Below, piece by piece: positions 30,653 through 40,458 of a stretch of DNA of 64,000 nt (position 1 is the first letter of the stretch; each line of letters starts with the position of its first letter). The notes under the pieces were generated by a model. That model made no database searches and was not told where the DNA came from. It saw nothing but the letters and a program-made list of their open reading frames with translations. The position numbers and the translations under genes were made by a program. The stretch lies in the NCBI GenBank assembly GCA_902559605.1, contig CACEIC010000002.1:20903-84902 (forward strand). The letters are read 5' to 3'. Origin of the DNA: an uncultured Pelagibacteraceae bacterium. GTDB taxonomy: Bacteria; Pseudomonadota; Alphaproteobacteria; Pelagibacterales; Pelagibacteraceae.

Positions 30653-31449
30653 AGAATTTTACTTTTTAATTTTTTCACTAGCTTACTTACATTTGTGACA
30701 GGATTTTGTCCATGCTTTAAACTCTTGCTAATTTCCTTACAAATAGCACTTCCAACAACTAATCCATCTGCTGATTTGAGTTTACCGATTGTTTTTTCTG
30801 TGATTCCAAAACCAATAACAATTTCTTTCTTTGGATCAATCTTTTTTATTTTGGTATAATTTTTTAATATATGTTTAGGTGAAACTTTTAGTTTACCACC
30901 TGTAGTACTCAACATTGAAATAAAATAATTCATAGGATGAGAATCTCTTATAATTCTTTTAAGCCTTTTTGTTGTTGTAGTTGGCGATAAAAGCTGAATA
31001 AAATAAATAGATTTTCTTTTACATTTTCTAGCAAATTCCTTATTTTCTGGCCAAGGCAAGTCTACAACTATTAATCCATTTACACCCGAAGAATTACATT
31101 TATTTAAAAACTTATTTTCTCCAAATTGAAAAATCATATTAAAATATCCCATTAAAATAATTGCCTTATTTTTGTTTGATTTTTTAAAGTCTTTTACAAT
31201 TTTAAAAACATCATTCATTCTAATCCCATTTTTAATCGCTCTATATGCACTTGTTTGAATTTGACTACCGTCTGCAACTGGAGTGTTGTGTGGAACACCC
31301 AATTCTAAAATATCAGCATTTTTTGAAATTGAATTTAATATATCTAATGATTGTTTTTTTGAGCTATCTCCTGCAACAGTATAAGTTAATAGAGCAGCTC
31401 TATTTTCTTGTTTCGCTTTTTTAAAAGCAAGACTAATTGGGTTCAACAT
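30649..31449 (-). CDS. trpA: Tryptophan synthase alpha chain (divergent)
   Basis: ADILELGVPHNTPVADGSQIQ (catalytic E and D kept), IVIGFGITEKT; adjacent to trpB. Confidence 0.88.
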   Translation of the reverse strand: MLNPISLAFKKAKQENRAALLTYTVAGDSSKKQSLDILNSISKNADILELGVPHNTPVADGSQIQTSAYRAIKNGIRMNDVFKIVKDFKKSNKNKAIILMGYFNMIFQFGENKFLNKCNSSGVNGLIVVDLPWPENKEFARKCKRKSIYFIQLLSPTTTTKRLKRIIRDSHPMNYFISMLSTTGGKLKVSPKHILKNYTKIKKIDPKKEIVIGFGITEKTIGKLKSADGLVVGSAICKEISKSLKHGQNPVTNVSKLVKKLKSKIL

Positions 31450-32677
31450 ATTTTTTTCCCAATCTTTTTTTTAAAATTTCTCGATCTTTGTACGCATCAC
31501 CGCAACTATTGACTACCACTATAGTATCCTTGCTTAATTTTTTTGCTTCTTTTATTGCAACTGAAAAAGCATGACTTGGTTCTAGAGAAGGTCTTAATTT
31601 TTCAAACTTAGTTACAGTTTTATAAGCGCTTAAAGCATCTTCATCACTTGCTGCAGTATATCTTGCTCGTTTCGTATCTTTTAAAAAACAGTGAAGCGGA
31701 GAAATTCCAGGATAATCAAGTCCAGCAGAAATTGATTCAGTTTCTTCTATTTGTCCATCCGAGTCTTGATTAACATATTGAGCTGCACCATGAAGAATTC
31801 CAATTTTTGAACCATAAGTTAAAGGAGCTGCATGTTTTTTACTTTTTGCTGGACCACCAGCTTCTACACCAATAAATTCGCACTGTTTTTTGTCATAATC
31901 CATAAATTCATTCCAAAAACCAAAACTTGAACTTCCACCACCAACACAATTGTAAAGTTTTAGTTTTTTTGGCATTGATCCAAACTTATCAATTAATTGA
32001 ACTTTTAGCTCTCTTGAAATTTGACTAGTGCTCCAACCACAAATACGAACAAAAACAGCAGGTCCTACCGTACTTCCAACACACATTGCCGTAGTATCAC
32101 AATTAGCAACCCAGAACCTCATACATTCAGAAACAGCATCAACAAGTGTTTGACTTCCTGAGTATACAGGTATTACTTCAGCTCCGTTTTTTTTCATAGC
32201 TTTTACATTGGGTTGTTGTCTTGCAATATCTTTTGCACCCATGAAAATTTTGCATTTTAACCCAAATTTTTTAGCAGCCATACTCAACATTTTACCTGCA
32301 TAACCAGCACCAGTATCCCCAATTATAAATTTTTTACCAGATCTTTTGGCAAGCAGACAATGCACAGTAGCATTGTATATTTTGTGCGCTCCTCCATTTG
32401 CGTCTGATACAACTTTAGACCAAATTTGAGCCCCACCAACGTGATTTGTTAGATTCTCTAATTTAATAAAACGAGTAGGGGCACCAACCCAATTTTTAAA
32501 ATATTTATCTCTTTCAGCTATGAATCTTTTGTCATTTTTCAATTTATTAAATAGAATTTCTAGGTCTTCTATTGGCTTTTTCAATGTTTCGGGAACGTAA
32601 TTGCCCCCAAACTTTCCACCCCAAAAACCAAGTTTACTTACCTGATCAATTAGTGGAATTTTTTTTTTAATTTTCAT
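31433..32677 (-). CDS. trpB: Tryptophan synthase beta chain-like protein (active-site divergent)
   Basis: GGAHK PLP lysine, DTGAG, GAEVIPVYSGSQTL, CVGGGSS, DGQIEETESISAGLDYPGISP; multiple canonical TrpB residues altered. Confidence 0.85.
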   Translation of the reverse strand: MKIKKKIPLIDQVSKLGFWGGKFGGNYVPETLKKPIEDLEILFNKLKNDKRFIAERDKYFKNWVGAPTRFIKLENLTNHVGGAQIWSKVVSDANGGAHKIYNATVHCLLAKRSGKKFIIGDTGAGYAGKMLSMAAKKFGLKCKIFMGAKDIARQQPNVKAMKKNGAEVIPVYSGSQTLVDAVSECMRFWVANCDTTAMCVGSTVGPAVFVRICGWSTSQISRELKVQLIDKFGSMPKKLKLYNCVGGGSSSFGFWNEFMDYDKKQCEFIGVEAGGPAKSKKHAAPLTYGSKIGILHGAAQYVNQDSDGQIEETESISAGLDYPGISPLHCFLKDTKRARYTAASDEDALSAYKTVTKFEKLRPSLEPSHAFSVAIKEAKKLSKDTIVVVNSCGDAYKDREILKKRLGKKYVEPN

Positions 32678-33291
32678 ATTTTTACAAACAAATTTAATAA
32701 TTTATCAATTTTTTTTATATCCTTTTTTCCATTAGCATCTTCTAGTGATCCACTCAGGTCTATAATGAAATCTTTATTTTTAAAATTAGAAATATCGTCT
32801 ATTTGTATATTACCTGCAATCATTTTATTTAATTCATTTGGTACAATATCTAGCAGTTTATGATCAAAACTTTCTGATTTATGATATCCTTTTGAGTCAA
32901 ATAAAATTATATCTGATATCTCTAGATAATTTTTATATTTAATTACGTCATCTTCTTCAGAAACTGTAAGTGCAGTTATTATTTTTATACCGTATCTTAC
33001 TTTAATTTCTTTTGTTCTTTCAGGGTCTACATCATAGAGTTGATAGTAATCAAAATTTAAATTCTTTATTTTATCTAAAATTTCGTCAGTTGGATCTACA
33101 AGAACTGAAGTAAATTTTATATCTTTTTTATCGACATTAAGTAGTTCTTTTAGTTTTTCATACCTAACAAATCTTTTACTTTTTCTATAATTTGTTATGA
33201 AGCCAATAAATCCTGGTGGATTAGGATGGTTTAAGATATAATTTAGTGTTTTAGGATCTGTGATCCCACAAATTTTTAAACCTTTTACCAT
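32674..33291 (-). CDS. trpF: Phosphoribosylanthranilate isomerase-like protein (divergent)
   Basis: LKICGITDPKTL, IDLSGSLEDANGKKD; position upstream of trpBA. Confidence 0.75.
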   Translation of the reverse strand: MVKGLKICGITDPKTLNYILNHPNPPGFIGFITNYRKSKRFVRYEKLKELLNVDKKDIKFTSVLVDPTDEILDKIKNLNFDYYQLYDVDPERTKEIKVRYGIKIITALTVSEEDDVIKYKNYLEISDIILFDSKGYHKSESFDHKLLDIVPNELNKMIAGNIQIDDISNFKNKDFIIDLSGSLEDANGKKDIKKIDKLLNLFVKI

Positions 33292-33959
33292 TTATCTAAA
33301 TGATTAATTAATTTTTGAATATTATTTTTAATGTTACCTTTAGTAATATCTCTACCTATCACAAGCCAATCAGCACCGTTTCTGTAGGCTTCATTAGGTG
33401 TTAAAACTCTTTTTTGATCGTCTCTTTTAGAATTCAATCTTATACCTGGAGTTATAATCTCTTTTTTAAATACTTTTTTTACTATTTTAGCTTCTTGAGC
33501 GCTACACACGATAGCATCCAACTTTGCTTTAGTTGCCAATTTTGCTTGATGAAGAACTAAATCTTTTACATTTTTACTGAATCCGATTTCTTTAACAGCT
33601 TTATTATCTAATGAAGTTAATATTGTGACACCTATTAGTTTTGTTTTACCTGCAGCTTTTTTTGCTTCTTTAAGAGCCTTAAAACCTGAATTAATATGTA
33701 TAGTTATGTAATCGAATTTCAGATCACTTATTGATTTAATAGCTGAAGAGCATGTGTTTGGAATATCTGAAAACTTGAAATCTCCAAAAGTAATTTGATC
33801 CTTTAACTCCTTAATAAATCCTCTACCATTTTTAGAATTTAAAAACTCTAATCCAAATTTATAACCAATCTTTAACTTATTTGATTTTGTATTTTTTAAT
33901 ATGTTGTTAATTCTTTTTATACTTGTTGTATCACATGCTATAAATACTTTATTTTTCAT
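33285..33959 (-). CDS. pyrF: Orotidine 5'-phosphate decarboxylase
   Basis: FGDFKFSDIPNTCSSAI catalytic motif, ITPGIRLN, ADWLVIGRDIT. Confidence 0.92.
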   Translation of the reverse strand: MKNKVFIACDTTSIKRINNILKNTKSNKLKIGYKFGLEFLNSKNGRGFIKELKDQITFGDFKFSDIPNTCSSAIKSISDLKFDYITIHINSGFKALKEAKKAAGKTKLIGVTILTSLDNKAVKEIGFSKNVKDLVLHQAKLATKAKLDAIVCSAQEAKIVKKVFKKEIITPGIRLNSKRDDQKRVLTPNEAYRNGADWLVIGRDITKGNIKNNIQKLINHLDKW

Positions 33960-34239
33960 TATTTATTTTTTCCAACCACATTTTTGATGATTTGAAAAGT
34001 ATTGAATATTTTTCTTTTACAGAAATTTTTTCATTTGTACGAGGGTTTCTCGCAATTCTCTCTTTTTGATACCTTGGTTCTATGGAAAATATGTCTCTTA
34101 ATTCTACTCTTTCATGTCTTTTTAAAGAATTTTTAATCTCAAAGATTATAATTTCAATAAATTTTGTTAAATCTCTTTTAATAAAATTTGGATAGTTATT
34201 TGAAAGTTTTTTTATGATTTCTGATTTTTTTGTAGACAA
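33949..34239 (-). CDS. ihfB: HU/IHF-family DNA-binding protein (IHF beta-like)
   Basis: RVELRDIFSIEPRYQKERIARNPRTNEKISV; next to rpsA. Confidence 0.87.
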   Translation of the reverse strand: MSTKKSEIIKKLSNNYPNFIKRDLTKFIEIIIFEIKNSLKRHERVELRDIFSIEPRYQKERIARNPRTNEKISVKEKYSILFKSSKMWLEKINNEK

Positions 34240-34243
34240 TTAT

Positions 34244-35977
34244 TTACTCATCATCTTTATTATTTTTTTTTTCTCCTAACTTTTCAGATAATGATGAAAA
34301 AGGAAGATTTTTTCCACTTAATGGACTAGAGAATTTTGTTACTGCCTCTTTATTTTGTAATTCCTCCAGCAATTTTATACTTAAGCTGACTTTTCTCTTC
34401 TCTATATTTAATTCTGATATGGCTGCATCTATTCTTTCTCCTCCAACAAATCTAGATGGTCTTGCATCAGACGCATTTAATGCGATATTTGATTTTTTAA
34501 TCAAAAAGTCTAAATCGCAATTTTCGGGCCTCACTAATAATCCCTTATTATCTGTTGATACCACCTTAACAGTTATAACGTCATTTACTTTTTTTCCATT
34601 GAACCAATCAAAAGGGTCAGTTTCTAGTTGCTTCAATCCAACACGAATTTTTTGTTCATCTCTCTTAATTTCTAAAATTTTAACATTTAATTTGTCACCC
34701 TTTTTGTATTTTTTTAATTCATCTTCTGGTTTACCAAGATAACTCAAATCATTTGCATGCAAAAATCCATCTATATCAAAATCTCCTAGTTTAACATATA
34801 GTGCATATTCATTTGAATTTGATACAACTCCACTTATTTCACTTCCTTCAGGAAATTTATCCATAAATAATTGATAAGGATTTTCTAATGTTAGTTTATG
34901 AGAAATTGCTATACGTCTCTTCTCTTTATCAATTTCTGTTATAACACAATCGATCATATCACCAACTTTGAATAATTTTTTTGGTGATACATTTTTTTTT
35001 GTCCAACTCATTTCGCTGCTGTGAAGTAATGTGCTTAAGCCAGGTTCTAGTGAGCAGAAACAACCATAGTCTGTAATTTTATCAACTTTGACTTTATATT
35101 TACTACCAATTTCATAATTTGATATATGTTCAAATGGATCTGGAGATAGCTGTTTTATAGAGCAGCCAATCTGTAGTTTCTCTTTATCAATGGATATTAC
35201 TTTTAAATTATGCTTTTCACCAACATTAAATATTTCGTCAGGATGATTGACCCTTGAATATGAAATTTCTTGCAGATGTACTAAAACATCTATTTCATTA
35301 TTTACTTCAAAGAAACACCCAAAAGACGAGTAACCCTTAACTACAGCGTCATTTATGACATCCCCAACCTTGAATTTTTCTATAATTTTTGCTTTATCTT
35401 CTCTTTTGTTTGATGAAACTATTTGTCTTCTAGATACACAGGCATTACCTCTTATTTTATCTAATTTAATTATTGCAAACTTTTGCTCAACACCAATTAA
35501 ATGATCGATGTTTTTCATAGGCTTGTCACTTATTTGTGAACCTGGACAAAACATTAAAGAACCAGTATCAATATGCTCAACTATAACACCTCCTTTACAT
35601 TTTGTTGTTATTTTACCAATAATTGACTCATTTTCCTCGTAAGCTTTTTCTAGTTTATACCACCCTTTAATCTTTTGAGCTTTTATTGCAGAAACAATTA
35701 CCTCACCATTCTTATCTTCAATTCTTTCTAGTAAGACAGGTATATTTTCTCCTACCTTAATCTTATCTTTAAACCCAATCATTTTTAATTCATTTACATC
35801 TACAATTGGCTCACTTTTTAGACCTGGAATGAATATAAAAACAAATTTTTCTGTGATCTTTGTTATCTTACCCTCTATAATTTTTCCTTCTTCGATTTTA
35901 TTTTTCGATAACTGGTTATTTAATAATTTTTCAAATTGTTGTGTTTCTGGGGAATTTATATCTTTATATATTTCCAT
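34244..35977 (-). CDS. rpsA: 30S ribosomal protein S1
   Basis: Repeated S1 RNA-binding domains (GYSSFGCFFEVNNEIDVLVHLQEIS...ITDYGCFCSLEPGLSTLLHSSEMSW). Confidence 0.96.
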   Translation of the reverse strand: MEIYKDINSPETQQFEKLLNNQLSKNKIEEGKIIEGKITKITEKFVFIFIPGLKSEPIVDVNELKMIGFKDKIKVGENIPVLLERIEDKNGEVIVSAIKAQKIKGWYKLEKAYEENESIIGKITTKCKGGVIVEHIDTGSLMFCPGSQISDKPMKNIDHLIGVEQKFAIIKLDKIRGNACVSRRQIVSSNKREDKAKIIEKFKVGDVINDAVVKGYSSFGCFFEVNNEIDVLVHLQEISYSRVNHPDEIFNVGEKHNLKVISIDKEKLQIGCSIKQLSPDPFEHISNYEIGSKYKVKVDKITDYGCFCSLEPGLSTLLHSSEMSWTKKNVSPKKLFKVGDMIDCVITEIDKEKRRIAISHKLTLENPYQLFMDKFPEGSEISGVVSNSNEYALYVKLGDFDIDGFLHANDLSYLGKPEDELKKYKKGDKLNVKILEIKRDEQKIRVGLKQLETDPFDWFNGKKVNDVITVKVVSTDNKGLLVRPENCDLDFLIKKSNIALNASDARPSRFVGGERIDAAISELNIEKRKVSLSIKLLEELQNKEAVTKFSSPLSGKNLPFSSLSEKLGEKKNNKDDE

Positions 35978-36629
35978 ATTTTTTTTTAATCGAAGTCTTA
36001 ACTAAATCAATAAGTTTTGCCTCCATTTGTTTTAAACTTAATTTAGTGGTGTCGACTAATACAGCATTTTTTGGCATAATCAAGGGGCTTATTTTTCTAT
36101 TAATATCATCATTATCCCTTTGAATTAAGGCTTTTTCAACTTGCCTTAAAGTCACCTTTTTATTTAAAATTCTAAACTCTTTAAGTCTTCGTCTTGCTTT
36201 TTTATTTATAGAACAAGTAAAAAATATTTTAAGATCCGCATTCGGCATAATTTTTGAGCCTATATCTCTTCCTTCAACAATGACTAGACTAGAATTTTTT
36301 ATAAATTTTTTTTGAAATTTGTTTAAAGCTTTACGGACAAAAGATTTTTTTGCTATCTCAGAAGATAGCAATGTTACGTCATGATCATATAATTTTTTAT
36401 TATCTAATTTCTTTAATGTTATAGTTTTGGCAATATCATTAATTAATTTTAAATTGTATGATTTATTATATTTTATAATTTTTAACGCACAATATCTATA
36501 TAGTTTTCCACTAGATAGAAATTTCATGTTCAATTTTTTTGCAATTAACTTACATCCAGTAGTTTTGCCTGATGCGCTACTTCCATCTGCTGCAATCTTA
36601 AATTCAATTTTTTTATTAATTATAGTCAA
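35964..36629 (-). CDS. cmk: Cytidylate kinase
   Basis: ADGSSASGKTTGCKLIAKKL, VEGRDIGSKIMPNADLKIFFT. Confidence 0.93.
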   Translation of the reverse strand: MTIINKKIEFKIAADGSSASGKTTGCKLIAKKLNMKFLSSGKLYRYCALKIIKYNKSYNLKLINDIAKTITLKKLDNKKLYDHDVTLLSSEIAKKSFVRKALNKFQKKFIKNSSLVIVEGRDIGSKIMPNADLKIFFTCSINKKARRRLKEFRILNKKVTLRQVEKALIQRDNDDINRKISPLIMPKNAVLVDTTKLSLKQMEAKLIDLVKTSIKKKYGNI

Positions 36630-37951
36630 TCTAATTTAGCTCCCAATTTTTTTAATAATGTAAGAAATATTGGGAAAGAAGTATTAATAGATGCTTTATC
36701 TTCTATTTTCCATTTCCCCCCAAACGTTAATGCAGCAATACAAGACATCATAAAAACTCTATGGTCTTTTCTAAAGTCTTTAATATTATATTCACCGTTC
36801 AACTTTAAATTTGGGTTTCCATAAATTTTAATATCGTCTGAATTTCTTGAGCATTTGACCCCAATTTGTTTTAAGAGTTTCATAGCAATATCTAGCCTTG
36901 GACTTTCTTTTTTATTGAGTTCTGACAAATTTCTGAATGTTGAAATTCCTTTAGCTTTTGCAGCCACAAGAAAAATCACCAAAAATTCGTCAATTGCAGA
37001 GCTATTAAGGCTTTCTGGGCAATTTATACTTTTAAGATTTCCTCTACTTTTTACTATTATATCCGCAATGTTTTCACCATTGTAAACTTTTTTATTTTTT
37101 AAAGATATATTTGCATTCATTTTATTAAGTATTTTTATAATGCCTATTCTTGAATTATTAACATTAATATTTTTTAATATTATTTTGGAATTTTTAGACA
37201 ACAATGTTAGTACCAAAAAAAAGGCACTAGAGCTTATGTCTCCAGGTACTTTATAACTGAAACCATTAAAGTTGGCTGGGCCAGATACTTTTATTAAATC
37301 GAAGTTTTTTTTTTTTAAAATTTTTATTGGAATTTTAAGAAACTTAAAAATTAATTCAGTATGATTTCTAGACTTTTTTGCTTTTATTAGTGTTGTGCCG
37401 GGGGTCTTAATTGCGCCTAACATAATTGAGCTTTTACACTGCGCACTCCCCAAATTTTCAATGTATTTTATTGGTCTTAAAAATTCAGATCCAGTAATTT
37501 CAACAGGCAAACTCTTTTTGTTTGAGCTTGTTTTGGCGCCAAATAATTTTAGTGGATCAGTCACTCTTGTAAAATCTCTTTTAGATAAACTTTTGTCTCC
37601 TATAAGTTTTATTTTTTTTTTTGAATTAATTAAGAGTCCCAATATTAGTCTAGCAAGTGTACCAGAATTACCTGCGTTAATTGTAGTGTTTCTGTTCGTT
37701 TTATATCCATTTAATCCATATCCATAGATTTCATAATAATTTTTTTTTTTTTTAAATTTAATACCTAACTTTTTAATAGCATTTAATGCATTAACTACAT
37801 CTTCAGATTCAAGCAAATTGAATAACCGCGACTTACCTATAGCTTGTGATGCCATTAGAACACATCTTATAGAAATACTTTTGTCTCCACTAACTTCTAT
37901 TTTTTTATTAAAAGGTTTAATAGAGCGATTTATCTTTATATAATTGTTCAT
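36626..37951 (-). CDS. aroA: 3-phosphoshikimate 1-carboxyvinyltransferase
   Basis: GDKSISIRCVLMASQAIG, NAGNSGTLARLILG, GSAQCKSSIMLGAI, KESPRLD. Confidence 0.95.
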   Translation of the reverse strand: MNNYIKINRSIKPFNKKIEVSGDKSISIRCVLMASQAIGKSRLFNLLESEDVVNALNAIKKLGIKFKKKKNYYEIYGYGLNGYKTNRNTTINAGNSGTLARLILGLLINSKKKIKLIGDKSLSKRDFTRVTDPLKLFGAKTSSNKKSLPVEITGSEFLRPIKYIENLGSAQCKSSIMLGAIKTPGTTLIKAKKSRNHTELIFKFLKIPIKILKKKNFDLIKVSGPANFNGFSYKVPGDISSSAFFLVLTLLSKNSKIILKNINVNNSRIGIIKILNKMNANISLKNKKVYNGENIADIIVKSRGNLKSINCPESLNSSAIDEFLVIFLVAAKAKGISTFRNLSELNKKESPRLDIAMKLLKQIGVKCSRNSDDIKIYGNPNLKLNGEYNIKDFRKDHRVFMMSCIAALTFGGKWKIEDKASINTSFPIFLTLLKKLGAKLD

Positions 37952-37958
37952 AGGTGAA

Positions 37959-38735
37959 TTAATTTATATTAAATTCATCACCAAAATATTGTGTTTTTGC
38001 TTCTTTATCACTAATTACTTCATCTGGACTTCCTGATGCAATAATATTTCCGTTAGATAAAATTATAGCTCTATCAACACAATTTAAAAGATCTCTTGCC
38101 TGATGATCACATATAACAACTGATATTTCCTCGGTTGATTGTAAGTTTAATATTATTTCTTGTAACATTTTGATTGTCAATATATCAAGTGCAGCAAAAG
38201 GTTCATCTAATAACAGTATTTTAGGATCATTTACAAGAGCCATTGCAATAACTAATTTTTTCTTTTGTCCACCAGATAAATGTTTTGCTTTAATATTTAA
38301 TAAAGCTTCAAATTCAAACTGTGAAATAAGTTTATTTATTTTTTGCTCCCTTAGCCCCTTTTCTTTAATATGAATTTCTGCAACCAGTTTAAGGTTATCT
38401 TCCATGGTTAAATCATGAATTAATCCTCCATATTGTGGTACTAATCCAAGTTTAAACTTTGTAAACCTCTCATTAATTGGAAGATTTGTTACATTTATTC
38501 CATCAATAATAATTTCACCAAAGTTTGGATTTTTTAGACCAGTAATCAAATTAAATATAGTGGATTTACCAACTCCATTAGGCCCTAACATCCCTAGTAT
38601 TTCTTGTTTTTTTATTTTTAAATTTAAATTATTTAGAATTTGTCTTTTGTTATAAAATACTGATGCATTCTTAATTTCTACTATTGTTTCTTCTCCTTTG
38701 AATTTTTCAATCTTAAATTTTTTAATTAGAGCCAT
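37959..38735 (-). CDS. lptB: LPS export ABC transporter ATP-binding protein
   Basis: GMLGPNGVGKSTIFNLITG, LSGGQKKKLVIAMALVNDPKILLLDEPFAALD; adjacent to lptC/kdsD. Confidence 0.93.
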   Translation of the reverse strand: MALIKKFKIEKFKGEETIVEIKNASVFYNKRQILNNLNLKIKKQEILGMLGPNGVGKSTIFNLITGLKNPNFGEIIIDGINVTNLPINERFTKFKLGLVPQYGGLIHDLTMEDNLKLVAEIHIKEKGLREQKINKLISQFEFEALLNIKAKHLSGGQKKKLVIAMALVNDPKILLLDEPFAALDILTIKMLQEIILNLQSTEEISVVICDHQARDLLNCVDRAIILSNGNIIASGSPDEVISDKEAKTQYFGDEFNIN

Positions 38736-39478
38736 CAGTTGCTAATTATTTTTATTTTATCTTGTGAGTTAATTTCTATATCTTTTGTTATAATATTTAA
38801 TTTTATAACCTGTGCTTTCATTACAGATTTTTCATCTTTGATTTCAACATTATTATATGCAATTGCATAATTATTATTTATTTGTAAATCAAGATTGTCA
38901 CAATTTATTACTTTATTATCATATTTTATGACAACATTTCTATAAAATTGAGAATTTTGATTATCATAATTGTATTCTGCAAAATCTGAAGTTATATGAA
39001 TATCCGACCTTTTCGGTGAGAAAATAACTCCATTAACTTCTTCTAAATCTAGAATATCCGAATTTTTTATATTTGTTTTTCCATATTTTGCCAAAATTTT
39101 AAATATATCCCCTTCTTTATTGGAAGTAATATACTCAATCTCTTTAGTGAGATTTTTAATTTTATCAGTGCTGGTTTTGTTTAAAGTTGTCTTTTTGTTT
39201 TCCAATTCTTTTTTTGAATTTTCATCTTTATTTATCTTTAAATCTTTCTTGTTATCTTCGGTAATAGTTTCTTTATTACTTAAAGTTGTATCATCAAGCA
39301 CCTCTTGATCTGAAATAATCTCTTTTTCTATTTTTTTATTTTCTAATTTATTAACATCAGAATCCAATACCAATCTATCTTTTAGAGGCCCTGAGTAAAA
39401 ATATATAAAATAAATTCCACCTAATATAAAAAAAATTATTATCGATAATATTAATTGCAACAAAGATTTTACTGACAT
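38735..39478 (-). CDS. lptC: LptC-like (OstA-type) LPS export protein with low-complexity linker
   Basis: N-terminal TM, GVIFSPKRSDIHITSDFAEYNYDNQNSQFYRNVVI domain; between kdsD and lptB. Confidence 0.75.
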   Translation of the reverse strand: MSVKSLLQLILSIIIFFILGGIYFIYFYSGPLKDRLVLDSDVNKLENKKIEKEIISDQEVLDDTTLSNKETITEDNKKDLKINKDENSKKELENKKTTLNKTSTDKIKNLTKEIEYITSNKEGDIFKILAKYGKTNIKNSDILDLEEVNGVIFSPKRSDIHITSDFAEYNYDNQNSQFYRNVVIKYDNKVINCDNLDLQINNNYAIAYNNVEIKDEKSVMKAQVIKLNIITKDIEINSQDKIKIISN

Positions 39479-40458
39479 TAGCTAATATTTGATTTCAAAA
39501 TATCGTGCATATGAACTAATCCAATGGTTTTTTTATTGTTTTTACCGTCATGTACACATAGAGATGTAATTTTTTTTGTATTCATTATCGATAAAGCAGA
39601 CGCAGCCAATGTATCTTTATTTACAGTTATTGGATTTTTTTTCATAATTTTTTTTAGCTCCAAATTTTCAAAATTTGGGTGTTTTTGTGCTATTCTTTTA
39701 AAATCACCATCAGTAATAATTCCAACTGTATAACCATTTTTTTTCTTAATTATCAAAACACCAAGTTCTTTATTGGTAATTATATCTATAGCTTTTTTCA
39801 TTTTTAAATTCTCACTTACTATTGGCAGTTTTTTACCAGTAATCATTAAGTCACTTACTGTTTTGAGTTTGACAGATAAACTACCACTTGGATGTATTTT
39901 TTTAAAATCTAATTTCGTAAAATTTTTATATTTCATACAAGAAATTGCAATAGCATCACCTAAAGCTAATTGAGCAGATGTAGATGAAGTTGGAACAATA
40001 TTTTCAGGACCAGCTTCTTTTATAGCTGGCATTAGAAAAGCTACATCAGAATTTTTGTATAAAACAGAGTCTTTTTTAGAAGTAATACCGATTAATTTAA
40101 TATTTTTATTTCTAGATGTATATTGGATAATATTTTTCAATTCATCACTTTGTCCACTGTTACTTATTAAAATTACAATATCATTTGATGTGATTTGACC
40201 CATATCGCCATGACTTGCATTAGTGGCATCTAAAAAAAATGAAGGTGTACCCGTTGATGAGAATGTAGCCGCCCATTTTCTTGCAATAATCCCACTTTTT
40301 CCAACACCTGATATTATTACTTTTCCTTGTTTACAATTTAGAATTAGTTTTACTACTTTTGAAAAGGAAAGATTAATATTATTTTTTAGATTTTTTAATG
40401 CATTAATTTCAAATTGAATAACGTCTTTAGCAATTTTTTGTATTCTATCATTTTGCAT
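39478..40458 (-). CDS. kdsD: Arabinose-5-phosphate isomerase
   Basis: SIS domain (SGVGKSGIIARKWAATFSSTGTPSFFLDATNASHGDMG) plus tandem CBS domains. Confidence 0.93.
   Translation of the reverse strand: MQNDRIQKIAKDVIQFEINALKNLKNNINLSFSKVVKLILNCKQGKVIISGVGKSGIIARKWAATFSSTGTPSFFLDATNASHGDMGQITSNDIVILISNSGQSDELKNIIQYTSRNKNIKLIGITSKKDSVLYKNSDVAFLMPAIKEAGPENIVPTSSTSAQLALGDAIAISCMKYKNFTKLDFKKIHPSGSLSVKLKTVSDLMITGKKLPIVSENLKMKKAIDIITNKELGVLIIKKKNGYTVGIITDGDFKRIAQKHPNFENLELKKIMKKNPITVNKDTLAASALSIMNTKKITSLCVHDGKNNKKTIGLVHMHDILKSNIS

Noticed and set aside
34419-34742. Plus-strand 107-aa ORF within rpsA and the other antisense ORFs over 60 aa (e.g. 37395-37727, 47493-47822, 48657-48992, 56439-56798)
   Set aside because: Opposite to well-supported conserved genes, no recognisable domains.
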